Both the position numbers and the translations under genes were made by a program. The notes below the pieces were generated by a model. That model saw nothing but the letters and a program-made list of their open reading frames with translations. It ran no database searches and was not told where the DNA came from. From Coix lacryma-jobi var. lacryma-jobi (lineage: Eukaryota > Streptophyta > Magnoliopsida > Poales > Poaceae), in contig CM019829.1 of the NCBI GenBank assembly GCA_009763385.1, forward strand, positions 41,068,339-41,132,338: a stretch of DNA of 64,000 nt. Direction: 5' to 3'. Below are positions 1 through 11,664 of the stretch, piece by piece; position 1 is the stretch's first letter, and each line of letters opens with the position of its first letter.

Positions 1-1308
1 AAGACAAGAGCTGATTGAATTGAAACTGTCTCAAGATTTTGGATTTGCTCAAACTGACATGGCACTAGCATAAAGTTTTAGAGCATTTCATTAGCTTTCT
101 GAAAAGTCCAAGATCATCGAAATCAGAGTTCGGAGCTAAAAGTTATGCCCAAAATACGTGTCTCACTGGAAATGGAGCAACGGACGCTCCGATGTTGAGC
201 AACGGACGCGAGTCCAATGCAGCGTCCGATGACCTCTAAAATTGGCCAAGAATGAATAGTGTTATGGAAGAGTCCAATGTCAGCGTCCGATGCCTTACTT
301 TAGCGTCTGGTGCCCCCGAAAAACAGGTCTAACGGCTAGTTTTCCAATGGCTACTCATCACATGACCATAGGACGCGTCCGATGCCATCACTGTAGCGCC
401 CGATGCTCTACAGAAAGCTGTTTTCAGCCCCCCAATGGCTCTATTTGATTGGGGGCCTATATATACCACCTCTAACCGGCCAAATAAGGTGTGGAGTGAG
501 GAAACATACCAAAGGTGTTGCTACACCATATTAGTGCCTCCATATGCATAGTCATTAGTGATTCACATGGTGATTAGTGTAGGTGCTTTGCGAAGTGCTT
601 AGGCTAGTTAGACCACCGCTCATGCGCTTGCTCTAGGTTTAGGCCTAGTGTTTAGTGAGGTTTGCATACCTCTTGCTACTCGGTGCTTGCGCGCACCATT
701 GTTGTACATCAGAGGGGCTTGTAGTCTTGCGAGACCACACCAACCGCGTTTGTGGTGTGGCCGCCACCATGTACCGAAGGGAACAAGGCCCGCGGTGGTT
801 CGGCCGAAAGCTTGATAGTGAAGACGGCGGGGAGCGGTCCAGGAGAGGCTTTGCCACGAGTGGCTTAACCGGACACCCACTTGCGCGTGGGGAAGGCCCG
901 GAGCTATCCACGTAGTTACCCGACCGGGAGCTTAGCTCTTGCGAGGGGCTCCAACGAGGACTAGGGGGAAGCTTGTGTGCTTCTCGATACCTCGGTAAAA
1001 ATACCGAAGTTGTCGACGGGAATTTGCATCTCGACCTTGCTCTTTAGCTTCCGCATTTACCTTGCTACCTTAATTATATTCTTTACCTTTCATAGCTTAG
1101 TTGATAGGCTAGTTGATATGATTGCAACCTAGGTCACATAACTCTTTTGCGGTAGAGATAGCAACACACCTAGCAAAACCATAGTTGAACAATTAGATAG
1201 TTTACTTTCTTGCATAGGTTTCTGACTAGGAGGTAATTAGAGGCCAAAGTCAGAGTAAAGTTTTTAGTTGCCTAATTCACCCCCCTCTTAGGCGTCACGT
1301 TCATTTCA
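1..1308 (+). mobile_element. 3' part of a Sirevirus (Ty1/copia) LTR, cut by the window edge
   Basis: The stretch ends in the conserved Sirevirus LTR terminus: TTCACCCCCCTCTTAGGCG at about 1276, then TTTCA ending at 1308. From 600 to 1308 it closely resembles the copia A LTRs at 33.7-34.4 kb and 38.7-39.4 kb. It carries several copies of GCGTCCGATG-type motifs between about 180 and 400 and a TATATATA box at 458-465. The bases after 1308 are not a primer-binding site; they are CACTA transposon sequence. It is therefore either a 3' LTR or a solo LTR. The 5' end lies outside the window, so the target duplication cannot be checked. Confidence 0.85.
458..465 (+). promoter_or_regulatory. TATA box of the leading Sirevirus LTR
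   Basis: TATATATA lies just downstream of a CAATGGCTCTATTTGATTGG-like block. The same block plus TATA arrangement occurs in both LTRs of copia A (33565-33572 and 38614-38621), so it is probably the LTR core promoter. Confidence 0.6.
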
Positions 1309-1633
1309 GGTGACACGTTTGGTCGAACAAGATCTTGGTGCACCGTCGTCGTCGATGAGCTCACTCCAAATGCATCGCCACTCGCATCAAGCATTTCTCT
1401 GTGAGAAGTCCAGACTATGTAACCTCCATAAAACCGTGCACAATCAAATGAGATTGCAGCACGGCATCTGGGTAGCCTTTCATGTTCTCGCATCTCTCAC
1501 ATGGACATATGGTTGTCGTCCGCTTTTGACTCTCACAGTGCGCTTTCACAACGGCCATGAACTTCCTCAATTCTGCGAGGTACCGAGGATCAAGCACTCT
1601 ATCGATCTGGTACATCCATTCGGACTTGTCCAT
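1309..1633 (-). pseudogene. CACTA transposase-associated domain, N-terminal fragment
   Basis: Reading leftwards from an ATG at 1631-1633, the frame gives MDKSEWMY, a hydrophobic and charged helix, then CPCERCENMKGY and SHLIVHGFM. This is the pattern of the transposase-associated domain found at the N-terminus of CACTA TNP2-type products: W-M-Y start, CPC..C, then H-L...GF. Near 1420 the frame shifts, because the expected continuation (GYIVWTSHRE) is read in a different frame. The copia LTR removes everything after 1309. It is a dead fragment; only the family assignment is informative. Confidence 0.75.
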
Positions 1634-2079
1634 TGTAGTTGTACACGACACAAGCAACAAAATAGAGAATAATTAGAAAAAAATGATGATCTACATCCAA
1701 AATCAAGAAAAAGAGAGAGACCATATTTCAAAGGCACTAAAAAGAGAGGAAATTGAGAAAAAGAGGGTGCAAGAGAGCTTTTATGCATCCTTGGTGAATC
1801 TAGATTAAAAAAGCAAGCTTCATCTCTCCCAACTATGGATATCTAGATCTAGATTAGAACTACACAAAAAAAGACACACAAAAGGCACTAAAAGTGAGGC
1901 AAAGAGAGGAAAAGAGGGGTGGGAGAGGGTTTATGTACCTCTTGTTGTGTCCTCTTCTTTAAATCAAAGCTCTAAAACTCAATTTAATGGTGTGGTGAAA
2001 AAGTAGGGCAAAACCTCCCCTCCCGCGATTTGGAAGAAGAGCAGCCGTGGCGAAGAAGATGGCGGCGGCGGCGGCTATT

Positions 2080-2404
2080 TATATTTTTAAAAGATTTACC
2101 GCATCGGACAACTTAAGAAGCCCGTTACGGTAAATCGGACATTTACCGCTGCGGTAAATCGCACTTTTACCGTCGCGGGCTGCCTAACGTGCCCACTACG
2201 GTTAATCTTTTTACCATAGCGGGCGCATTAGGCCGCCCGCTGTGATTAATCGGAATTTACCGTAGCGGGTGCTTTATGTTGCCCGCTGCGGTAAATTTGT
2301 TAACTGCAGCGGGCGTCTTGGTGGCCTGGCGGCCGTGGCCGGCCACCGAACTACCACAGCGGGCACCAAAGGGCACGCTGTGGTAATTCAATCGTGGCGT
2401 AGTG
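2080..2404. repeat. CACTA subterminal repeats
   Basis: Multiple copies of a motif of about 16 bp, related to GCCCGCTGCGGTAAAT, occur in both orientations between about 2095 and 2390. They alternate GCGGGC and TTTACCG blocks. Such arrays next to the terminus are the TNPA-type binding regions of CACTA elements. Confidence 0.75.
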
Positions 2405-5380
2405 TGAGCTACAGGCATTTTGGCTCGCTCGTCACTATTACAACCCTACTCACCCGAGGTACTAGAAGAAGAAGGTTTATATGAGGTGGTCATGTTATAA
2501 TGTGGTTGTAGTCTTTGACGCTATATATCATTGGTCTAATCGGGGAAAAGGCAAGCTAAACTTGTTTTTGAAAAAAATATATTATATTTTATTCGAAGAT
2601 CTTTGTGACCATATAGAACTTTTTTTATGTATCCTGAAACTTTCTTCACATGCAATATAGACTGTATGTATTTTTGTTCGGGAGTTACAAAAATTTTAGA
2701 AAGGATTCACTACTTTTATAGTTTTAATAAATTTTTGTGTGCCTATCAAAAGAAATTTGAAAGTAAATGGCGTGTAACCAAAAGATTCAAACAATTACAT
2801 AAAAATATATTTGGATTCATATGGTTTCAATCATTTGTCATGGAGATAAATAAAATATTCAATTGTTTTCCAAGAATAATTCGACCTTCTATCTCCGTAT
2901 TACCATAAAATAATTTTGTTACTACCTAAAATTGTTCAGAAAAATCTAAAAATTTACATTGAACCATATTTTGGGAGTAAATGCTTGACACAAAAAAATT
3001 AAATGAATTTAATAAAGGGGGCATAATTCACAAAATGGATGGACCTCATATATAATCAAACTCTAAAATTTGCACATATCAATTTTGAACTCATGGGCAC
3101 CTTAAATTTTGACATAACCTTACATTTACCATAAGTTAAAGAAGTACAAGGTTTCAAAAATTTTGGAAATGTATTTTTTATTGTTAAAATGAATTTCTAC
3201 TTGTTTGTATCAAAAGTAGATAGAAAAGACACACAAACACAAATATATAACATGCAACCAAGAAAAAAATGTATAAAACAAATTTACAACATTTTTCCTA
3301 GAATTTATTGAATATATCTAACATACCCTTACATTTTTTCACTAGAAATAAGGATTAAAACGAATTTTCTGTTGGGTCAAGGACAACCAGACAGCTACCC
3401 AAAACTCTAGAGTTGCCCAGGCCATGATCCAACTTGATAGCCCATGCAACAACATATAGGTGTCAGAGCATTTCTCCCGGCATGTTGCCTTTGTCTTCAC
3501 GAGGATTCTTTTGGCACCTTCGAAATGCAGTTGCACCTACACACCTAAGATGGAGAGCTCCTTCCCAGGGTTCTTGAGGAGGAAGCCTAAATTATACTCT
3601 TGTTAGGTAGCAGTTAGTTTTCTTCTAAAAAATGAGTGAATCCCTATGGGTCGAGTGTTCATTTTGATCTATTTTTACCAAAATGGGTCGCTCGATTTGC
3701 AAAATTGGAACACCCGATTTCCGTGGATAGTGCTGCAAGGTGCACCTCTATGGGCTGCACATGACATGCTCGCGAAGAGTTCATCATCAAGGATTAACAT
3801 TATCTCATGTTCCCCAATCTAATCCTATGGTTACAATTAATCCATATATGTTGCTCCCGCTAGATCTTTTGAGGAGAACATTGCACTAGCTGGCGATTAT
3901 GGACTATCATATTGTTCTAGATATCAAAATTATGTACCTGAGACTCATGTTCAACAACCCTATTGTAAATAGTGTGTATGCTTCAAATTTTCATTATAGC
4001 AACATGCAACATGCACTCGTTTAGTATCATGCATGGGCATCCTCGTAGCAAATATATACTAATGAATAACATGGCGAGTCTAGATAATTACCAATACAAT
4101 TCAGCAAATAATTGACATGTTAATGCCACTAGTCCTATCCTTCATGACTATACCAGATTGGAACTTAAAGCTATGTTTGCTTAATTGTGTAGAATCATAT
4201 GAACCCTATAAAGGCATACTAGAATGATTGCCTTATTTTTTTCTACCACGGTATATATCCTTAAAATTCATGGTTGTTACCTCTTCCTAGATATCTTTAT
4301 CCAGATTATATTACTTATAAAGAGCTAGCAGCTCATACAACATCACTTACAAATAATGGACCATTTTGATCAAAGAAATTGGACTATGGAGAAAAATAAG
4401 GGTGACGTGATTATGCAAGTCTATCATATCAAGAAGGATGGGAATTTAAGAAAATTTCAGATTGGGCACAAGACAGTAGAAAGTCATTTGTTAATGAAGC
4501 ATACGGTAGTTCTATAATTGATCATGTTGTCCCTACTCAAAGCCATGTTTAAGCAAACATAGTTGAACAATAGTCAAGTTAGACTAGGCCGGGGGCAAGT
4601 TAATATAATTGCAAAGTAGTCAGTTCTTCTTTAGAAATCGGATCATCTGGTTTTGCAAAAGTGGCAAGAAATAAGACGAGCTTTGCAAGGATTTTATCTA
4701 AATATCAGCAAGTATCATGCAAAAGCAAAGTAATCAGCTAGAAAATCAAAGCATTAGTTATTTAACGAAATGTAAAGAAACATTAACATCATTAGTGATC
4801 ACAATATTGGTCTTCATCATATTTCTGTCGATGTGCCATGGACTACATATTAATGTAATACATTTGGTAATAACCATGATTTTGGTATAGTCCTTGGGTG
4901 CTATCTTATGATTATGCATATATTTGCGTTTTGCAAGAGATAATGATGTTTATGATTGGCTATCTTGGTTGCATCTAAATGTTTAGTGTGGAACATGCTT
5001 GATGCTTAAAAACCAAAATATTTGACTTTGTTAGTACTAGAAATGTAGGGGAGTAGAAATATAAAATGGTAATCTACATAATTCATTTTCCTCTAGCTTC
5101 CACCCTATGACTTATATATGAACTTTGGTAAGTGGTGGAATGTCAGATTATAAGATAAATAGTCTAGTTTATTGAGTAGAATGTAATTCTTCCAAATGAA
5201 AGGATCCAAAGAGCCCCTTATTGAATTTGTTTCTCAGACAAGATCCACGGAGCTCAATGCACAACTGTGGCCCTTGGGAGCGGGGCTACAATTGTTTCTC
5301 TGCATCTTACTGTGCGCACTGTTACATGTTAGAGCAGCTGCCTGGGTATAGGTGAAGTTCCACAACAGCCGGTTCAGTCT
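2405..5380. other. AT-rich intergenic stretch without a recognisable gene
   Basis: Mostly AT-rich sequence with no long frame and no LTR or TIR that I could pair. Short coding-like remnants at 3853-4552 are listed separately. A 64-codon minus-strand frame at 3342-3536 has no motif I recognise. Confidence 0.6.
3853..4552 (+). pseudogene. Unrecognised coding-like remnants, possibly exons of a dead gene fragment
   Basis: Two open stretches of about 40 codons stand out by amino-acid composition. One (3853-3972) includes ARSFEENIALAGDYGLSYCS. The other (4430-4552) starts QEGWEFKKISDWAQDSRKSF and ends in a stop after a VVPTQSHV tail. They are in different frames and separated by AT-rich, intron-like DNA. 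I do not recognise the family. They could be exons of a captured or decayed gene, or chance frames. Confidence 0.25.
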
Positions 5381-5388
5381 AGTATTGC

Positions 5389-6032
5389 CATGGGCGGAGC
5401 CAAGGCCCGGCCACCCTGGGCCGGTGGCCGGGCTCCTCAACTGCCTCCTGCTAAGTCAGAAAAGCTGGCTCCTGACTTTTCACATGTTTCCAATAGATAT
5501 TTTTTAGAGAATAATCTTTGTCCAATTGCATGTATTTTCTCTCTCTCATATATCTATCATATCTCTTTATATGCCTTGATCCTGTATAGACACGTTTTCT
5601 TAGATGCTAATAGTTCATATGCACCTTAATTCAAAATTCAACCACCTATATTAGTGTGTAGTTGCATCTAAACAACCTCTATTAAAAATTAGCAACTACT
5701 CCCTCCGTCCATAAAAGAATGCAATTCTCACATCTCGAGTAGTCAAACATTGTAAACCTTGACTAAAATTATATGAAAAAATACTAACACTTATAAGATA
5801 AAATAAACACCATTAGATTAGTTATAAAATATATTTCTATAATAATTTTATTTGAAGACATAAATGTTAATACTATTTACTATAAACTTGGTCAAAGTTA
5901 AAATAGTTTGACCGACACGTTTTCTATAATTGCATTCTTTTGTGGACGGAGGGAGTATTAGCTAGTGTTTAGATATATTGGGCGTCATATATGCCTCGCT
6001 CAGGCTCCATAAAATTTCTGGCTCCGCCACTG
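5389..6032. mobile_element. hAT-type non-autonomous transposon (MITE)
   Basis: It has terminal inverted repeats of about 14 bp (CATGGGCGGAGCCA at the left; the reverse complement of the right end is CAGTGGCGGAGCCA). It is flanked by a perfect 8-bp target duplication, AGTATTGC, at 5381-5388 and 6033-6040. An 8-bp duplication and CAG-type ends are hallmarks of hAT elements. No transposase is encoded. A Stowaway MITE lies inside, so without it the element is about 385 bp. Confidence 0.88.
5699..5955. mobile_element. Stowaway (Tc1/mariner) MITE nested in the hAT element
   Basis: Terminal inverted repeats begin CTCCCTCCGTCC and end GGACGGAGGGAG, flanked by TA dinucleotides (5697-5698 and 5956-5957). 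It is 257 bp long, AT-rich and non-coding, which is the classic Stowaway structure in grasses. Confidence 0.92.
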
Positions 6033-6040
6033 AGTATTGC

Positions 6041-6423
6041 TATATATTTCGAACATTCTATCAGATAACTAACTTTATATTTGTTAACAATTAAGTCATT
6101 TTTTTTTGTGACGGACGCAAGTTTCCGTACGTAGCAATCCTAAGTTTCCGTAGCTATAACTAATGTGTCAACATATTTGTTATATTCTGATGAAATCTCT
6201 ACAATTATAGCTGTTGGATGCAAAGTTTGTTCTAGTCAACAAATTAAATTGACTATGACATTTATCATGTTTCGTTTTTTACCTTTTTGATTGTATATAA
6301 TCCGGTGCTGAGCTGATGGCAATGTAACGGCGTACTATATGTGCTTTGTTTTTCTAATATAGGTTTGTGTGCATTATTCCTGATTGGTGCTGATGCTGAT
6401 AATTCTGCTTTTTATTACCTACT
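6041..6423. other. Intergenic, nothing recognised
   Basis: AT-rich sequence between the hAT element and the gypsy element. No frame, repeat or TIR was seen. Confidence 0.6.
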
Positions 6424-6428
6424 GTACT

Positions 6429-9343
6429 TGTGACACCCTAAAATTTGCCCAATTTTAAAATAGAGAAAAATATTTATTTATTGAATTTTGGTATGCATTT
6501 AATCTAGGGTTTAAATAATTTTCACACGATTAAAATCAAACTAGAGACATGTTGTTGCATTCATGCCCTTGCATTTTAATTTCTGTGATGAGTGGTTTTT
6601 GTCAAATCTGTTTTGAATTCAAATTCCTTTTGAAATTGGTTTGAAATGCTTGGAAAATTAAAAAAAAAACTTTTCTTCCCCCTTCTCTTCTCCTCCTCCC
6701 ATTCGGCCCAACCGGCCAGGTGGCCCAGCCCATCCGCTCTGCCTCCCCTCCTCTCTCCTTCTGCGATGGGCCGGCGCCCCACTCCTCTCCTCCTCTCTTT
6801 TTCTCCGGCGGCCCAGCAAGCCTTTTCCGGCCCGGTCCGCGCGCTTGGACCGCAACCACTGTTCTCTCCCTCATCTCTCACTGACAGCGTGACCCCACTC
6901 GTCAGCGCCTCTTTCTTCCCCATCCCCGCGCTCCCTCTCTGCTCGCCGAACCGCCGACCGCAACCGCACACCCCCACTCCCCCGTCCTGCGGTCGCCCCG
7001 CTCCCTCCTCCTTCGTCTATTTAGCGCACCCGCATGCACTCCCGCTTCCCTTTTCCCCCACTTCTCCTCGGCCTCGCTCTCTCCCGCACGCCAGCACCAA
7101 GGCCGCCCGCCATTGACGCCGCCGCCGAGCTCGCCTCGTCGTCCAGCCGTGTCGCGGCCACATCCGAACGCCTGTAGAGCTTCGCTTCGAGGTTTGGAAG
7201 CGCCCGAACCTCTCCTCTCCTTTTCTAAGCATCTGCATCGCATAACTGCCGCTCTTTCTTCGAGTAGGGCGCCGCCGTCCGCCGTTCGTCGCGGTCCGTC
7301 GCCTCCGAACCGTCCCCTTCACTTCGCTTCGCCGCGGTGAGGACCCCGACTACCTCCGCTACCTTCCCATCCTCTCTCGGGGGTCGTGGGTGGGCATTAC
7401 GGCCGAGCCGTGGAGCTCTGTTGTGTCGTCTATGGCGGCTCCGCGCACGACGCCGCTAGGAGACCGCGACGTCGCGGCCTGGGCGCGCCGTCGGCCGCTC
7501 CACACGCGTTCATTCCCTCCCGATCTAATCCCCGCCATCCACCAACGATCCAAGGGCCACAGTTGGCCGATACCCCTTCGGGGGAGAATTTGTTAAAGAG
7601 CCCCCGGAAAACCTTGGAATCAACCCGTCGTCCTTGGCCGCGTTAAATTTGATTTAAAACCCGATTTAAATTTGTTTTAAATTTCGGTTTAATTCAAATG
7701 AGTTTCAGTCTATTTACAGTTTTGCCACTACACTAAAACGCTTATAAAATCCACGTTTTAGCTCCGTTTTGATCCGTTCAAGTTGCGTTAGCTTCGTAAT
7801 TTAGTTCTCTATCCGTTTATGTCCTTGTTACTCTGTTTCGGACAAGTTAGATGTAGAGTCCTAGCCAGCCAAGTTTAGCGCTTTAGAAACCCGTTTCGGC
7901 CGTAACTTTTGCGTCGTAAATCCGTTTTCGGTGAACCAAAACTTGTTGTGATCGTAGAAACACGTGCTTCGGTTTTATCAAAGTTTTATTTCTGTTTACC
8001 ACTGTTGGTGTACTGTTCTAATGGATAGCCTTGTTTGTAATGCATGTGTGCGCTTGGATGCGTGTGTGATGTTTCATGTGATCGAGTATAGTCGGTGAGC
8101 AAGCGTGGTTCGATCAAGAGCTTTCGTTCGAGGATCAGCACTACAACAATCAGGCAAGTTAGCATGGGATCATCCTTGTTACCTATTCACTTTATTAAAC
8201 ACTTCATATTGCATGTGTCTATCTGAACAACCTTAGAGATCTACTTAGCTTTTGTTACTTGTGATACTCTTGATATCCGTGGGATAAATGCATTGGGTAC
8301 AATGCTAGTGCTATCAATTTAAATATCTAATCTTGTCCAATGATGATTGTTCTCATATTGGTATGTTGATAAATGGTTAATAAAACTTGCTGTTAGCAAA
8401 AGCTGGGACTGACAGTGCTACCATGGGTGCTATATGGCTCTGGCTTTAGCTCAGTAAATTGGACCTTTTCTAGCTTGTTAGAGGTTACCCGAAAGGGCGC
8501 AAAAGGGGCTTGCCACTTTGGGTGTAGGGCTGCTCCTGTTCCTATGTGTATAGCTGTGATGGCCTTGTGCCATAGGAAAGGGGTTGCTACATCTGCCTGC
8601 CAAGGAAACCTAGCGGTCCTAACTTGTTAGACGAACCAGCGAAAGGCTTCGTAGTGTACCCTGCCCGCTCACCTTGGAAGTGTTATGGGGGTCGCTCCCC
8701 TGGGCATCTGGGCAACACGGCTTGTGGGTAAAGATGCACAACCTCTGCAGAGTGTAAAATTGTTATAATAGCCGTGCTCACGGTCACGAGCGGCCCGGAA
8801 AACTAGCAGAACTATGATACTTAATTAAATGTTACTTTATGATTTTGGTACTCTTATGTTGAATCATTTATCATTGATGGACAAAATGGATCAGGGGTTC
8901 AAGGGTTAAGCACAATATTCGTTTACTCTAATGCTAAAACTTTGTCAACATAAAAGCTAACTGCAGTCAGACAGTGTCAGCCATTTGAGCCTCATGAACC
9001 CTATGTTAGCTTGCTAAGTACGAGGAGTACTTACGCTTGTTGTTTATCTTTATTTTTGGATAAATATCCTGGATGGGTAACAGATGACGTTGGAGTTGGA
9101 GTTTCCCCAGAAGTTTCTAGGCTAGCGTATCCCCCAGTCGGCAGTCCTTGTGGTGGTTGCCCGTGAGAGCTATATCTAGTTTACCTTTTCCGCTGATGTA
9201 ATTCTTTGTTTTGCTTCTATCGTTATGTAATAAACACCGTGATGGTACCTTTTTTATATTTTGTCTAGCTTATGTGTGCGACTGATGCCTGGGCACACAT
9301 GACTTCGTTGCCTCAGTTTTATTCTTAAAATTGGGGTGTGACA
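6429..9343 (+). repeat. 5' LTR of the non-autonomous gypsy element (2915 bp)
   Basis: The boundaries are TGTGACACCC at the left and GGGGTGTGACA at the right, so the LTR also has a short inverted repeat. It contains a GC- and pyrimidine-rich block (about 6670-7600) in an otherwise AT-rich sequence, including a TATTTAG at about 7018 that may be the TATA region. Open frames in the GC-rich block occur on both strands and are not credible genes. Confidence 0.92.
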
Positions 9344-10130
9344 AAATGGTATTAAAGTTGTGTTGACTGTAGGACGCAAGCCTAGATAGAAACTGGTTGT
9401 TTTATGGTTTTGAAAATTGCTATAGAACCTTTGTTCTATCAACCTTGGTATTTTCTTCTTTGTTTGTAACTTTTACCCTTGTTATTCGTCTCCTCCTTGA
9501 AGCTTATTTTAAATCTTGTTCACATCTACACTCCTTGTCTTGATACTCTTTTAGAATCTTCTCTTACCACCTTCTTGCATCGTCAAAAGTTGAGCTTAGG
9601 ATCTTTTCCCTTTATATGAAGAGAACGATAGTAGCGTGAGTCGAGTCATTGTTTGAAGTGTGAACCTTTATTGCTCTATTGAGTTGACTTTATGATAATG
9701 TTTGTTTTGGATCTTTATAATGAGTGCAAATGATTTTGTGGGTTTTCTCACAAACTCATTTAGGATAGGCTTAAGAGGTTTATGTATAAAGGGCTGGGTT
9801 TCTGTTTTCTTCTGTTTCTTCTGCCTTATCTATCCGGAGCAGTTGTCTTCACCAGCTCATATGTCAAGTATGGAACAACCAAAAGTGATCGATATCAGGA
9901 GGCCGTTATGGTTGTGAGTCTACTCAAAAGAAGTAAGAAGCTACCCTTTGGTGTCTCTAGTTCATCTCTTCTTAAGGGGGTAGCCAAGATAAAGAAGTCA
10001 CAAATCTTAAGGTTTGTCTCATCCTGGAGTTTCTTTTCGAAGTGAAGATGAAGGTCCTATGCCAGAGTATCTGTCTCTTGAGCTTCTTTCTCTGAATCTC
10101 GAGGACGAGATTCTCTTAAGGGGGTAGATT
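9344..10130 (+). other. Internal region of the non-autonomous gypsy element
   Basis: At 787 bp it is far shorter than an autonomous interior of 5 kb or more. It starts AAATGGTATTAAAGTTG; TGGTAT at about 9348 is a decayed initiator-Met primer-binding site. It ends with the inverted-repeat motif GAATCTCGAGGACGAGATTC (10094-10113) followed by the polypurine tract TTAAGGGGGTAG. The longest frame (9782-10045, 87 codons) shows no known domain. Confidence 0.85.
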
Positions 10131-11664
10131 TGTGACACCCTAAAATTTACCCAATTTTAAAATAGAGGAAAATGTTTATTTATTGAATTTTGGTGTGCAT
10201 TTAATCTAGGGTTTAAATAATTTTCACAAGATTAAAATCAAACTAGAGATATGTTGTTGCATTCATGCCCTTGCATTTTAATTTCTGTGATGAGTGGTTT
10301 TTGTCAAATCTGTTTTGAATTCAAATTCCTTTTGAAATTGGTTTGAAATGCTTGGAAAATAAAAATAAAAAACCTTTTCTTCCCCCTTCTCTTCTCCTCC
10401 TCCCATTCGGCCCAACCGGCCAAGTGGCCCAGCCCATCCGCTCTGCCTCCCCTCCTCTCTCCTTCTGCGATGGGCCGGCGCCCCACTCCTCTCCTCCTCT
10501 CTTTTTCTCTGGCGGCCCAGCAAGCCTTTTCCGGCCCGGTCCGCGCGCTTGGACCGCAACCATTGCTCTCTCCCTCCTCTCTCACTGATAGCGTGACCCC
10601 ACTCGTCAGCACCTCTTTCTTCCCCATCCCCGCGCTCCCTCTCTGCTCGCCGAACCGCCGAGCGCAACCGCACACCCCCACTCCCCCGTCGTGCAGTCGC
10701 CCCGCTCCCTCCTCCTTCGTCTATTTAGCGCACCCGCATGCACTCTCGCTTCCCTTTTCCCCCACTTCTCCTTGGCCTCGCTCTCTCCCGCATGCCAGCA
10801 CCAAGGCCGCCTACCATTGACACCGCAGCCGAGCTCGCCTTGTCGTCCGGCCGCAACGCGGCCACATCCAAACGCCTGTAGAGCTTCGCTTCGAGGTTTG
10901 GAAGCGCCCGAACCTCTCCTCTCCTTTTCTAAGCCTCTGCATCGCCTAATTGCCGCTCTTTCTTCGAGTAGGGCGCCGCCGTCCACCGTTTGGCGCGGTC
11001 CGTCGCCTCCGAACCGTCCCCTTCACTTCGCTTCGCCGCGGTGAGGACCCCGACAACCTCCGCTACCTTCCCATCCTCTCTCGGGGGTCGCGGGTGGGCA
11101 TTACGGCCGAGCCGTGGAGCTCTGTTGTGCCGTCTATGGCGGCTCCGCGCACAACGCCGCCAGGAGACCGCGACGTCGCAGCCTGGGCACGCCGTCGGCC
11201 GCTCCACACGCGTTCATTCCCTCCCGATCTAATCCCCGCCATCCACCAACGATCCAAGGGCCACAGTTGGTCGATACCCCTTCAGGGGAGAATTTGTTAA
11301 AGAGCCCCCGGAAAACCTTGGAATCAACCCGCCGTCCTTGGCCGGGTTAAATTCGATTTAAAACCCGATTTAAATTTGTTTTAAATTTCGGTTTAATTCA
11401 AATGAGTTTCAGTCTATTTACAGTTTTGCCACTGCACTAAAACGCTTATAAAATCCACGTTTTAGCTCCGTTTTGATCTGTTCAAGTTGCGTTAGCTTCG
11501 TAATTTAGTTCTCTATCCGTTTATGTCCCTGTTACTCTGTTTCGGACAAGTTAGCTGTAGGGTCCTAGCCAGCCAAGTTTAGCGCTTTAGAAACCCGTTT
11601 CGGCCGTAACTTTTGCGTCGTAACTCCGTTTTCGGTGAACCAAAACTTGTTGTGATCGTAGAAA

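Larger units (their letters stand above)
1309..2404 (-). mobile_element. CACTA (En/Spm-like) transposon, 5' end only
   Basis: On the minus strand the element begins at 2404 with CACTACGCCACGATTGAATT, so it shows the CACTA terminus (TAGTG at 2400-2404 on the plus strand). It continues through an array of subterminal repeats, a purine-rich 5' region and the start of a transposase-associated reading frame. A Sirevirus LTR ending at 1308 cuts it there. The three bases after the terminus are TGA, a possible 3-bp target duplication, but the partner copy is not visible. The rest of the element is left of the window or lost. Confidence 0.8.

Noticed and set aside
6576..7646. Numerous 60-150-codon frames on both strands of the GC-rich block (repeated at 10278-11350)
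   Set aside because: They lie inside LTRs, overlap each other on both strands and show low-complexity P/R/S composition with no domain. GC richness removes stop codons; these are not genes.
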